A DNA stretch of 64,000 bases from Sesamum alatum (Eukaryota; Streptophyta; Magnoliopsida; Lamiales; Pedaliaceae), in assembly GCA_034509735.1 (NCBI GenBank), contig JACGWO010000003.1, positions 12,586,001 to 12,650,000 of the forward strand, in the 5' to 3' direction. Shown here piece after piece: positions 23,701 to 35,652 of this stretch. The notes beneath the pieces are model-generated. The model did no database searches. It saw only the letters and a list, made by a program, of their open reading frames with translations, and was not told the origin of the DNA. Each line of letters begins with the position of its first letter. The stretch's first letter is position 1. The position numbers and the translations under genes are program-made.

Positions 23701-23956
23701 ATATGTCTGACTGGATCTATCCAACAGACCACTTGCAAACATACTTTATCCTATAAAGGGATGTATCGCCATCTTCCTCCTTAGAGAGGATCTGTAAGCC
23801 AGTAAACTCAAGTTATCTATTTCTAAACTCTTTGAATCTACCAAACTCCTTATCCTAACTAGAGGAATGTGTCCTAGCCTTTGCATGCTAGATTCTGTAA
23901 GTTTATTCTTGATTATCCTTTATGTCGTTTGTTTTTTGCTTACATAATCCAATTAT
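20723..23956 (-). pseudogene. Copia-B integrase region, decayed and interrupted
   Basis: Reading the minus strand from 23880 gives the gag_pre-integrase block with AGATTCAAAGAGTTTAGAAAT, which matches Copia-1 near 10090. Integrase-like sequence follows to 23260 and continues at 21030-20723. Many stops and shifts are present, and no open frame remains. The solo LTR at 21031-23259 splits it. Alignment of 23460-23540 with the broken Copia-3 end (63800-63900) supports the assignment. Confidence 0.6.
21031..23259 (+). mobile_element. solo LTR in Copia-B
   Basis: 2229 bp from TGTTAGAATAGGTGACC to CTTCA, with TTGAC on both sides (21026-21030 and 23260-23264). It resembles the Copia-1 LTR throughout, including the TATA-like TATATATATGAG near 22668. 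It has no internal region, so LTR-LTR recombination is inferred. Confidence 0.95.
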
Positions 23957-25468
23957 TGAAGGGACAAGCAGATCTGCCCGGGAGTGCGAGCGGAAGCATG
24001 AGGATGCAATATATTAAAAATTTAAACAAGATCATAATCATAAAATCCCAAGGGGTGTTCCCTTGGGTGCTCAACCGGGCGATCGATGTAGGATGTACCA
24101 ATATTAACACGGATATTGAACATAGGGCATAGATAATAATAATAGACTACGAAAGCATAATAAACTGAAGTTACTTTTGTAGTTTATCTCTCAATCGGCT
24201 ACTTGCATTGTTCCTTTCCGAAAATGTTCACCAAGTTCAAAAGTATGAACTCTCCAAAGGTGATCCATATCACACCAGAAGAGATGCCCGTTTTCCTTAC
24301 TAGAGGAAAATGGATCTAGGAGGATTCGGTTTAAGAAGATTAACACTATCAATTAGTGTTCTTCTTAAACTTACTTTGTTCTTCCTATTGATCCAAGATC
24401 AAATGAAGAACACAAGTAAAAGGGAAGAGGGTGAACGAAAATTAGAGAGAGGGGAGTGATTTTTCTTCATTTTTCCTAGAAAAGATGAATAATGAATCTC
24501 ATGCTTTGATGTTAGTATATACTCATAATTAATGTGATTATTGGAATGTGTCTAGGTTCATCCAAGGATGTCCAGATTCATTCCAATCAATCACCATCAA
24601 TTCTTCAATCAAGCCTACCATCACTTAAGGTATGATTAAATCATACCAAAAGAGAGAGGTTTGATTGGAGTTGATTTGTCTCTTACCAAAAGAGACAAGT
24701 CAACCACATCAAGCACCAAACATGGCTGAATTTTGCTCCCTGTAAGGTAGCACTTTCGGCCATGCCTATTTAAGGAAGAAGTCCAACTTCTTCCCATTCC
24801 AAAAATGGAATTAACACACCTCTCGGGTCAAAATTTAACAGACCGGGTTCCACTGTAATCTAATTACAACGAACCCAAAATTAAATCCAATTTAATTTAA
24901 GGTCCACTTAAATAATTCCCAATGATTTTTTAATCCAATTAAAAGATCCAACATCTCAACTTTCTATGTTAATCGATAAATCCCATTTACCGATTAAACA
25001 AAGGCCCGATACAATATCGGTCTGTCCATCCAATGGACAATCCCTTAAGTAATCCAATTACTTAATCATCCTCCGAAATGGACAATCCCTTAAGTAATCC
25101 AATTATGCCTGTCGTCGATGAAAAACGACACTCATCCAATGAACACGACTCTTGATGCAAGTATCTATAGGACTCTCGATGTCCTGTCTCGAGGTCCTCG
25201 ACTTGGAACGTTTCAAACCCAACTCTTAATCAGTTGATTTCATGACCACTATCCAATGCGTAGCCCAACTGCACGAGTTGTTAACCGTGGTCTGTGGGCT
25301 TTGTTGCGATATATGTAAAACACCATTTTAGCATATGAAAAATGAGCGCAAGAAAGAGAATACCAAATGTAACGAATACTCATTTTATTCATTACATAAT
25401 ATTACATTACATCAAGTTGTCAAATAGGTTACAAAAATGCCAAACCTATTGGCTTTCTGGTCACCTAT
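23957..25468 (-). repeat. Copia-A 3' LTR, main part
   Basis: Starts TGAAGGGACAAGC (complement of the LTR end). A junction near 25085 joins two distant parts of the LTR, leaving a duplicated ATGGACAATCCCTTAAGTAA block (about 25034 and 25078) and removing several hundred bases. The last seven LTR bases, TCTAACA, lie beyond the CACTA element at 36195-36201. Confidence 0.88.
25466..25468. repeat. CACTA target duplication TAT, left
   Basis: TAT directly before CACTACAAGAAA; TAT also follows the right end (36192-36194). Removing the element and one TAT restores the LTR end CCTATTCTAACA seen in related LTRs. Confidence 0.92.
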
Positions 25469-25479
25469 CACTACAAGAA

Positions 25480-26760
25480 ATTTTACATCTCGCAACGAAA
25501 AAATTTGTTACAATATGTCCAAATGTCGTCGCCAATACTTTTGGTAAGGAAAATATGTCGTTACTAAGTTTCTACTGAAAACCCCGTCGCTAAAAGTTCT
25601 TGTAACAAATTTGATTATGTCGTCACAAATGTATTCGTAACGAAAGCTGATTCCTTACAATTGTATAGTTCTAGTAACCATTGTGTCCTCACAAGAGGTT
25701 ATGCTATCGTTACAAAAAAAGAAAGATTTGTTACTAAAAGTATGACTTACAATAGTATTTTCGTTACGAATACCTATTATGAGAAAAGTTGTCGTCACTA
25801 AAACTCAAAACGAATAATATTTTAAATTTATATACAATAACNNNNNNNNNNNNNNNNNNNNNNNNNNNNNNNNNNNNNNNNNNNNNNNNNNNNNNNNNNN
25901 NNNNNNNNNNNNNNNNNNNNNNNNNNNNNNNNNNNNNNNNNNNNNNNNNNNNNNNNNNNNNNNNNNNNNNNNNNNNNNNNNNNNNNNNNNNNNNNNNNNN
26001 NNNNNNNNNNNNNNNNNNNNNNNNNNNNNNNNNNNNNNNNNNNNNNNNNNNNNNNNNNNNNNNNNNNNNNNNNNNNNNNNNNNNNNNNNNNNNNNNNNNN
26101 NNNNNNNNNNNNNNNNNNNNNNNNNNNNNNNNNNNNNNNNNNNNNNNNNNNNNNNNNNNNNNNNNNNNNNNNNNNNNNNNNNNNNNNNNNNNNNNNNNNN
26201 NNNNNNNNNNNNNNNNNNNNNNNNNNNNNNNNNNNNNNNNNNNNNNNNNNNNNNNNNNNNNNNNNNNNNNNNNNNNNNNNNNNNNNNNNNNNNNNNNNNN
26301 NNNNNNNNNNNNNNNNNNNNNNNNNNNNNNNNNNNNNNNNNTTTACATCTCGCAACGAAAAAATTTGTTACAATATGTCCAAATGTCGTCGCCAATACTT
26401 TTGGTAAGGAAAATATGTCGTTACTAAGTTTCTACTGAAAACCCCGTCGCTAAAAAGTTCTTGTAACAAATTTGATTATGTCGTCACAAATGTATTCGTA
26501 ACGAAAGCTGATTCCTTACAATTGTATAGTTCTAGTAACCATTGTGTCCTCACAAGAGGTTATGCTATCGTTACAAAAAAAAGAAAGATTTGTTACTAAA
26601 AGTATGACTTACAATAGTATTTTCGTTACGAATACCTATTATGAGAAAAGTTGTCGTCACTAAACTCAAAACGAATAATATTTTTAAATTTATATACAAT
26701 AACACGTTTGTCACAAAACGTTATTGTGAGAAATTCTTTCCTTACTAATAGTATTTTATA
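25480..26760. repeat. CACTA left subterminal repeat region
   Basis: Many short copies of CGTTAC, TTGTTAC and TTGTAAC in both orientations. It includes the sequence gap and the duplicated flank. The matching region on the right is 35870-36180. Confidence 0.75.
25842..26341. other. assembly gap, 500 N
   Basis: Exactly 500 N. The sequence before it (25481-25841) is repeated after it (26342-26702) with differences only in homopolymer length. This is a scaffold join rather than real structure. Confidence 0.98.
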
Positions 26761-27179
26761 GTGATTTATTTTCTATTAAAAAATGCTTATAACCTGTTTC
26801 CAAAATTGCAAAATACAATAATACTTGTTCATATAAACATAAAGAAAGTAAACCTGACATAAATAAATCCCATAATGACTACATAGTTTAAGTAATACTT
26901 CAATACATAAGTCTAATATAAAACATTAATGTGCTCACTACAAAAGCGCAACAAAAGATATCCTAAGAAACTTTCAAGCATAGTAGCTCCAAGGATACAA
27001 AATAAAGTAAATCATTTTCAAACATAGCTATCGTCAAGTGAAATAAAGCCACCAAAATACATGTGAGTCCTTGGAATGTCAAATTGCATTGTTTACACTT
27101 TGAGCACCAACTTCAAACCTGCAGATCTCTTGCTCAAACAAAGACAATGAGACAATTCAACTATTTAAAAATCAATACA

Positions 27180-27450
27180 ACAAAATATATACAATACCAA
27201 ATATACCAAAAGTTCTAATCAAAATACCAAAACACCAACCAAAACTTCAAAGAAATAACAAACAATATAAGAAATCCAACTAAAATGTCAAAAACACCAA
27301 CTAAAACTTCAAAGAAATAATAACCAATACACGAACTCCCAACTAAAATGTCAAAACATCAACCAAAACTTCACAGAAATAATACCAGAACACTAACTAC
27401 AATACCAAACACACTAATCAAAACTTCAAAGAAACAATAACAGATATACC
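27180..27450. repeat. degenerate ~62-bp tandem repeat
   Basis: AAAACTTCA recurs at 27241, 27303, 27365 and 27420 inside similar ACCAACTAAAACTTCAAAGA contexts, giving a period of about 62 bases (the last 55). It lies in the 3' part of the CACTA element, downstream of its second gene. Confidence 0.7.
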
Positions 27451-27564
27451 AAAAATGCCAAACAAAATACCAAAAAACACCCCCAAAGTTGTCATTGTCA
27501 ATTTCACATACAAGTATATTTTAGACCATTTACAAACAAAAACAAAATATATCACTAAGATAGA

Positions 27565-29440
27565 TCATAACGAAATAAAATATGAAAACTTACAAGGGTT
27601 TTTCGAATTGTTTTGTTGCATAATAGCCAACAACATCTCCTTCAATTCCCTTTGACCTTCTCTTAAACCATCTATCTCTTCATCTTGTTTTTTACAACGT
27701 TCCTCGTAACCTTGAATTAGTGCTTGTTGACTTGCAATGAGTTCTTTTTGAGATTCAATGCAAGAAGTAGCACTTTGCAGGTCATCTTCTCTTGTACTCA
27801 ACTTTTCTTTAAGGATCTCAAGTTGGGACGATTCACATGTGGACCTCTTAGTACACTTTTGAGGAATAACTCCATATCCTAACCCTTTTCATAACCTGAT
27901 CGTTTTCCAAGTGTTTTGCTTTATAATTTCCCTCTCAAAAGCCGAGCTTCCTCCAGTGTCATTTGATTGATTTCTTAAAGTTTGCATTTCAGCCTGTCAT
28001 TTACTTATGAAGTCAAGCTATATATATTACACATATACAACAATTTAAATGAGAATTATATAGACTCAAACATACATGTATTGCTGCAGCCTTTTCATTC
28101 ACAAAAACACCATTTCTCATATGAGTTTGAGCAAAATTATCCACATAGCTTTGATTTTCCTTGCAAATTAAACAAGGATAATGTCAGTGTATATCATGAT
28201 TAAATATAATTATATAGAGACAAATTTATTTAAACTTATATGAAATACAATACCATTTGCAATAACCGTGTGTGGAAAGATCTTGAACCTGAAGTATGAG
28301 TATACGACAAGTTTGACCTATTCTTCATATTGATTTTGGATCTTGTCTTCATTTGCATATAAGCAAGTAAGAATGAGGTTCATATTCAATTTTAAGACAA
28401 TTCAAGTAACTACATTCAAATTTTCAAAAAATTCTAATTATTACCTTGAATTTTTCACTTCCAAAGTGATCACACAAACTATGCCATTTTTGAAGTGGCA
28501 CCCAATCAAATGGACTTCTAGCCTTTGGATCCTCCCCTACGTCAACCATTTCTCTATATGATGCTGATAATCGACCCTTCCAATGTGTATAACTCTTTTG
28601 AAACATGTCATCCATGTACAGTTTGACTACTTCATTCGTCGCCCATTCCTTGATAATAAACCAGGCCTAATAGATTAAAGTAAAAAGATTTCAACAATTA
28701 TGTAGTTGACGAAATAATTTGCACCACTCCAAATTAGATAAAGATAAAATATCACTGTTATACTTACATCCAGTCCAGCATAGACGGGTAATTTTTTTAT
28801 GTTCTGGAATGTCACTCCAGTGGCTTATGCAATCCAACTCAGGACTATGTCTAACAACAATGCCAATTCCATTTGCTAGATGATTAGCAAATCGTCGTGG
28901 CTTTCTAAGACTTCAGGAAACTCAATCTCCAGTAACTTTCCATCCTAAACATGTCATCAAAGATATAGCTATAATTATCACAAATAAAGGAAAGCATTAT
29001 ATAGTATTTAACAGACTTACATTTTTCAACAATCGCTTTCTCTATTGACTTGCCAATGCTTATACCACAACCTCTTTTCTTTGTTGCAATGGGTGCTTGA
29101 TAAATAAACAAAAAGTACAATAAATAATTATAAATTAAAATATTACTTTTAGTCAAGCATTAAAGAATTTATGCTTACCTGTAGTACTTTTTGAAAGTGA
29201 TGATGGACTGTCATTATCAACTCCTTGTGTATCCTATACAGATTCATGTAGGGAACACAATGAAGGTCGTGAAGGGCGGGGAGATGTAGGTGGAGATGGA
29301 AAATCAGACCGAGTATCAATCAATGAAGCTGGTGCCACTGATGTTGGTTCAAGAATTGCTGATGATTCTTCTTGGGATGCAGCTTTAAGTTTCCTAGTTA
29401 TAGGCCGATGTAGTACCTTAGGTGGCATTTTGCTGTACAA
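27565..29440 (-). pseudogene. CACTA second gene, Transposase_24 (TNPA/Ptta-like)
   Basis: Multi-exon minus-strand gene. The first exon begins near 29428 (MPPKVLHRPITRKLK), a basic Ser/Pro-rich start. A later exon (about 28900-28760) reads ANGIGIVVRHSPELD...HWSDIP, and 28670-28424 reads SYTHWKGRLSASYREM...WVPLQKWHSLCD; these fit the plant Ptta/En-Spm transposase family (PF03004). The C-terminal exon (27801-27565) is a Gln/Glu-rich coiled coil. In TNPA-like proteins such parts bind the subterminal repeats and cooperate with TNP2. An in-frame TAG near 29234 and a shift near 28890 break the frame, so function is doubtful unless these are base errors. Confidence 0.72.
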
Positions 29441-29613
29441 AAAAACATCAATAATAAATTAGTAGTGATAAAAGATATAGAAAAATTAGAATATGACATG
29501 TATTAACGATTAGTAAAGTAAATATGCGAAGTAAAAATATAAAAGTAGACAATTATGTTCATGCCAAAAATAATTAATCATCTTGGAGATTGTGCACATC
29601 ATCATCATCATCA

Positions 29614-32600
29614 TCATAATATTGGATGAGTGTTGTCGTCTTCATCATCTGCAAACTCATCTTCGCCTTCATTGATTTTGTTAAGAACCCCCTCCTCTAT
29701 AATTTCTGGTTCTACGTCTTCCCTAGCCAAATAAACTAAATCATCATCTTCAGTTTCAACCAAAAACAACCCGTTTGATTCATGCGGCTGAAATGCAACA
29801 TCCACCACGTGTTCATGTTCATTCCTATCTTCGAACTCCAGATCTTCATGTTCTGCAATATCCCAGATATGTCTGTGGTGTACAATTTGCACAATCTTCC
29901 AGTGATGACCTAATTTTGTGTCATTGACATAAAAAGCTTGTTGTACTTGGTTTGGCAACACAAAAGGATCATCTTGATACCAGCGAGATCTTGAATCAAC
30001 ACTTATAAAGTGTTTATCCCTTTGCACTGTCTTTCGACTATCAGTGTTAAACCATTCACATTGAAACAAAACTACTCTATGTCCACGAAAAAATGTTAGC
30101 TCGACCATTCTATTCAAGAAGCCAAAAAATTGTATCATTTCATTTTTGTGTTCTCCCTCCACAACCAGTCCACTGTTTTGTGTGGTTCGATGATCATCTC
30201 GATCTTTTATATGAAAGCGAACTTCATTAACAATGCATCCAGAGTAGAATTTTGTTAGATATGCTTGAGGACCATTTGCCAAAAGCCCATAATTCATCTG
30301 AGACTTCTTCGGATTGCTCATGATGTAATAGATTTATCTATATAAAGAAAAAGATTAAATTTAGTTAATGCGGGTATAAAATATTATGCCGCAATATGTT
30401 TACTAAAGCATTACTTTTATATTTAAGACTTACATGATCCTTGAACCAACCACGAAATTGCTCTTGATGACATTTTTGAATATCTCTTTCATTTGCTCTA
30501 CTGAGTTCCTCAATATGTTTACTAAAGCATTCAATGTCGAAACATTAATAAATTACATATTGTATAGGATAGTATTGAGATTAAAGAAATTTTCATACCT
30601 TTTGTAAACTTCAACTTCTGTGCAATTGTTTAATATAAAACTATGAGCTGTGTCTATCTCCTTTTGTGAAAGTGTGAGACCATGACTAAAAGGTCCAAAT
30701 GGTCTAACTTTTAGCGTAAAGACGGACAATTCACCCGTTGCCTCATCATCTATGCCATCATAAATTTCGGGCAGCTCTATTGAACCTCGTTTCAATCCCA
30801 CCCAAATACATGGACATGAACGTCAAACATTCTTTTACAATATATCCTTCAGCTATTGAACCTTCGGGACGTGCTTTGTTACGCACATATCCTTTCAGAG
30901 ATTTAAGAAACCTACTAGAAAAAAAAAAGATATAAAGACTAGATTTTGAAATTATGCATTAAACTAAATTATGTAAACATTTATGTAAAAATAAACTTTT
31001 TTGTACCTTTCAATAGGATACATCCAACGGGCAATGAACTGGGCCAGCAATCTTAGCCTCTTGAGGTAAATGAACAGCTAAGTGGACCATGACATCAAAA
31101 AAGGCCGGAGGAAATATTTTCTCTAACTTACATAAGATAAGAGGAATGTTTCTCTCCATTTTCTCTATATCTTCCACCTTTAGTGTCTTTGAACACAAAA
31201 TTTTGAAGAACTCACCTAACTCAAATAATGCTTCAGTCACATCCTTGTTTAGGTACCCTCGAATGCCAACTGGAATTAGCCTTTGCAACAGAACATGACA
31301 GTCATGAGATTTAAGCCCTGAAATCTTTCCATCTTTTATACATCTAGATATGTTTGCCGCATATCCATCAGGAAATTTGATAGAGTTTAGGAAATCACAG
31401 AAGCCTCTTTTTTCACTTGGAGATAAGGTATAACATGCTTTAGGCTTTACAATTGTGCTCCCATGTTTCTGCAAATGCAATTCCTTCCTGATATTAAGGT
31501 CACGTAAATCTTCACGTGCTTTTTCTGTGTCCTTTGTTTTTCCTTCAATGTTTAGTAATGTCCCCAGCACGCTATCACATATGTTTTTCTCTACATGCAT
31601 CACATCAAGATTATGCCGCAATTTAAGTTTATGCCAGTAAGGTAACTCAAAAAAGATGCATTTCTTAACCCAATTTCCTTCCTCGATGTCGCGTTTCCTC
31701 TTTCTCTTACTTGGGTGCTTCCCATGTTTGTCAAACTTATGCTCCAAGTTGTTCAAATGCAAAAGTACTTCTTCCCCAGTCCACTCCCTAGGTTTAGAAC
31801 GTGTTTCGGGCTTACCATCAAACAACTTGCTCTTTCGATAAGGATGGTCACTGTCAAGATAGCGACGATGTCCCATGTAGCATATCTTACTTCTAATTCT
31901 CTTTGAGTCTGTCTCATAAAGGCAACATGGGCATGCACCATATCCTTTTGTTGTCCAACCCAATAAATTGCTAAGTGCAGGAAAATCATTTATTGTCCAC
32001 ATAATTGAGGCACGTAGTTGAAATGATTCTTTCTTGCAAGCATCATACGTCTCAACACCATTCCACAATTCATTTAACTCATCTATCAATGGTCTAAGAT
32101 AAAACATCAATATCTTTTCCAGGAGAAAGAGGACCAGGGATAAGCAATGGCATTATAAAAAATTCATCTTTCATGCATTTGTATAATGGCATATTATAAG
32201 GAATAAGTATAATAGGCCACATACTATAGGAAGTACTCATATTTCCAAAACGATTGAACCCATCAGTAGCCAAACCAAGTCTGATATTGCGTGGATCTCT
32301 AGCAAAATCAGGATATTGTTTATCAAAATCTTTCCAAGCAATAGAATCTGCAGGATGACTTAAACTGCCTTCAACATCAATGCGTTTCTCAGCATGCCAC
32401 CTCATGTCAGAAGCAGTTTTAGAAGACATGAAAAGTCTCTGCAATCTTGGTTTTAAAGGAAAGTACCACATTGATTTGACAGGAATCCGTTTTTCTTTGC
32501 CATCATTATACTTCCATCGAGGTTCATTACAAACAGGACAGAAATTTTCATGCTCATTCTCTTTCCAAAATAGTGCACAATCATATTTACACACATCTAT

Positions 32601-33254
32601 CTTTTTGTAACCCAACCCTATTCCAGAAAGAAGTTTTCTAGCCCAATACAAAGATGATGGAACCAAATTATCTTTTGGTAGCACGTCTTTCATCAATTCC
32701 AATACCATATTCATTGTCTTGTCAGTCATTCTATTCAACACTTTAATGTGAAGCAATTTGACAATGAAAGATAACAACGAGTAGCCTTTACAACCAGGGT
32801 ACAACTCACGTGTAACATCACCTAATAGTCTTTCAAATTTTCCTGTATTTGATTCAGAAGTGTTTTCAGGTTGTTCTGCATCTCTCATTTCCCCTATCAT
32901 TTCAAACAATTCATCAAGTGTTTCCATTTCATCATCTTCCTGATCTCCAAGTTCAACAGTGTTGTTATCTATAGGATCGGTAATAGGGCTTCCACTCTTA
33001 GAAGAGAAAGACCGTGGAATTGTAGATTCTCCATGGTATATCCAGTCCTTATAATAAATATAAAATCCTTTTAAGTGCAAATCTCTTTTAACTTGAAGAG
33101 GACCCTTTCTTTTGGTATTACGACATTCATTACACGGCATAAAATTTCGTTGTCCAAGGATAAAACATTTTCTCTTGAAAACTTCAAAAACGATTCCACC
33201 CAGCTATGTATGTAGAACTAAATCTATTTTTTCATCAATCCAACTCTTATCCAT
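29614..33254 (-). CDS. CACTA TNP2-type transposase, frame broken at homopolymers
   Basis: Catalytic transposase gene. A start MDKSW is at 33254, then a transposase-associated segment with CNECRN (near 33135) and WIYHGES (near 33045). The TNP2 core (Transposase_21) includes GLATDGFNRFGNMS (near 32270) and NLDVMHVEKNICD (near 31610). DUF4218 covers about 31140-30780 across an intron (donor at 31006, acceptor before 30911), then a short exon near 30528-30434. DUF4216 is at 30321-29614 (block YQDDPFVLPNQVQQAFYV) with an acidic tail. Breaks near 33141, 32101, 31029 and 30762 each lie in a run of three or four identical bases and are mended by one base. The N-terminus between 33205 and 33145 is not resolved. 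Confidence 0.82.
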
Positions 33255-33722
33255 ACCTGCACCAGTTAATAATTCTAAATAAAATAACAAACATTTAATA
33301 TCAAGAGTAACATAATTTAAATCCTATGTGTAGTAGCACAATTTAAATCCTATATTTAATAGCACAATTAAAATCCTATATTTAGTGGCACAATCATATA
33401 TAAACACATAGTACATAATAGTATTCTAGTCGAGCCAACAAACTAATGATGAATAAACAAAGCCTCATTGATTATAGCATACCATACCTCTTACAGAAAT
33501 TCTTGGCACCCCCGTTGCAATTGATTAATTCCTCTTACAATCTATAACCTTCAAAATTATATAAAATGTATAAGTAAGTTGAGAATATTAGATAAAGCAA
33601 ATGTAATTTAGAAAATGTTTCAAGGACTTGTACTTTCATACAATTGTGCGAATTAATAAGTTGTCTTCAATTTTCAATTTTGAAAATACGACATATATAG
33701 ATCGATAAAATTTGAAAGATGG

Positions 33723-33795
33723 GGCCTCATTTTGCTGCTAACAGAGGCAGCAAACTGAGGCATTTTGCTGCCTCTGTTAGCAGCAAGATGAGGCC
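33723..33795. repeat. 32-bp inverted repeat (hairpin) inside CACTA
   Basis: Arms 33723-33754 and 33764-33795 are complementary over 32 bases with one mismatch, with a 9-base loop. It lies between the right end of the element and the TNP2 start. Confidence 0.85.
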
Positions 33796-35574
33796 TCATT
33801 TTAACAGAGCACAGATGAAATAACATAGCTCTGGCTACTTCTCCACTATCAGTAGAATCTGATAAACTTATAAGTTTAAAAGTATATCAAATTTCGATTA
33901 TCAGGGAAATAAAGTTCTCAAGGCACCAAGCACAATGGAGCAAAACAATAAATACACACTATCTTCTCACTCTCTTTCAGGGGCCAAAAGTGTCTCAGTT
34001 TTTTTGTCAAGACTCAGAAATCCATTATTTTTTATGGCCTATTACACCCATCAACAGCAACTACTTGCAGTTTCATTGAAGCATGTAAACTCACAGAGAT
34101 TTGAATAAGTGATGCTAAATTCCAGAATTTCTACTGTAGTTAGAGTCCAAACACAAAAGTTCCCAAATAATCTCCTCGACACAGCTTGATGCTAAAATAC
34201 AATAGCACCAACATCAAATTGCAAACAAATTGTTAGAGAAGTTCTAGTGTTCCATTTGCACTAGGTAAACATGGTCTCTAACATTTAGAAGTAGGTTGCT
34301 TAGATGCATTTCCTCTCAGCGATGTTTGGGAGGTCATACAATGTCAATATGTTGTGAGAACAAAATTTCTGTTTGTCAAAACATAAGCATACTTCAAAGT
34401 GTGTAATAATTTGATTAAATGAGAACCATACTCGTCACTACCTGTTGGTGCATTTCTTCCAATTCATCTGATGGAGTTTCTTTATCCGACAGACTTTGTG
34501 GGGTCAGCTTCAGATTTTCTTCTATGTATGTAAATATTTCAGTCGAGTACAACATCAACACATCTACTCTTCTCTCCTGGGCCGGAAAGGCAGTCTGTGG
34601 CATGATGTGAGAAAATAAATGAGACAGCTTTCACAACTAATTAGACAAGAAATTCTCGCTAGAAATCTAAAATCTTAACACCAAACGAAAAACATCACAT
34701 ATATGAGACAGACCAACTAAGTATGTTATTCATTAATGCAACAAGCATAACCAAGTTTTGATCTACAACACTTAAGAGATCATAATATCATAAAATCTCC
34801 CATGCCCCAACACATAGTCCAGCTAAACACATCAAAGAGAACACTTTTCCCTCTTAGCTACATGAAGTCCAAATAGATTTTATTTCACACTAGCTCAATA
34901 AAATCAAACAATCCTAATATACGACCAATGGGATCAACAAAAATCTTAGGAAAAATAGGAAACAGTGAGAGGCCACTAGAAGATAAGCTTGAACCAAATA
35001 GTCCTAAAGAAATTTGGTTTTTTAGAGATCAAGTAGTCCACACACACTCTGTTAGCTAGAAATCAAATGGGTTTGTTTACTTTGATTTTTGTCAACCAAA
35101 ACTGAGAGCTCAAAATAGGGGAAATGCTTCATTTCAACAACAAATAGCCCCTTACACCACATGACCCAAACACCCGAATCAATTCCCTGACCCAAAAACC
35201 AAAACGATTTTTGCATTTCTTGAGGAAACAATGTCTGTGCTCGAATAAAATCAAGAAATGACCTTACTGGGTCTGTTTGAAATTCTTTTATGGAAAATAG
35301 GTAAGAAAAATGGCTAAGCACCACTGTTCACTTGGAAAATTGGGTGTGTTATTTGTTTTCTTTTTTGGTAAAGATTCAAAAGCAATTATGTACCTAGTGG
35401 ATAAGCTGACGATGGTGGCGGCAAACTTGATGGTGGCAATGGCGAATTTTAGGCAGCCTGGGTGTCTTTCTCTCTTGGCTAAGAAAGGGAGAAGCTTGAG
35501 AAGTGGGTTTTATGTCTGAGAAGAAGGGGAAAATGGATATTTGAGACAAAAACTATTGCTGCACAAGAAGAAAA

Positions 35575-35576
<2 letters not shown>

Positions 35577-35625
<49 letters not shown>

Positions 35626-35652
35626 AGAAGAAGAAGAAGAAGAAGAAGAAGA
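35577..35652. repeat. (GA)n(GAA)n microsatellite
   Basis: About 45 bases of GA followed by about 30 bases of GAA. On the minus strand it reads CTT/CT, as in plant 5' UTRs. It lies near the expected start of the CACTA transcript. Confidence 0.9.

Larger units (their letters stand above)
18801..23956 (-). mobile_element. Copia-B: decayed Copia element, 3' part
   Basis: Minus-strand remnant. From 18801 (TGAAAAAAGTGGATCCG, the complement of an LTR end) to about 20722 is most of a 3' LTR. It then jumps straight into pol sequence between integrase and reverse transcriptase, matching the ATGTTGGACATC...TGGCTTGG block of Copia-1 near 11107. The PPT, RNase H and most of the reverse transcriptase are therefore deleted. 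20723-21030 and 23260-23956 hold broken integrase and gag_pre-integrase sequence, split by a solo LTR. Its 5' half appears lost (see 42706-44188). Confidence 0.75.

Noticed and set aside
25789..26427. Long open frames across the N gap
   Set aside because: They consist of unknown bases.
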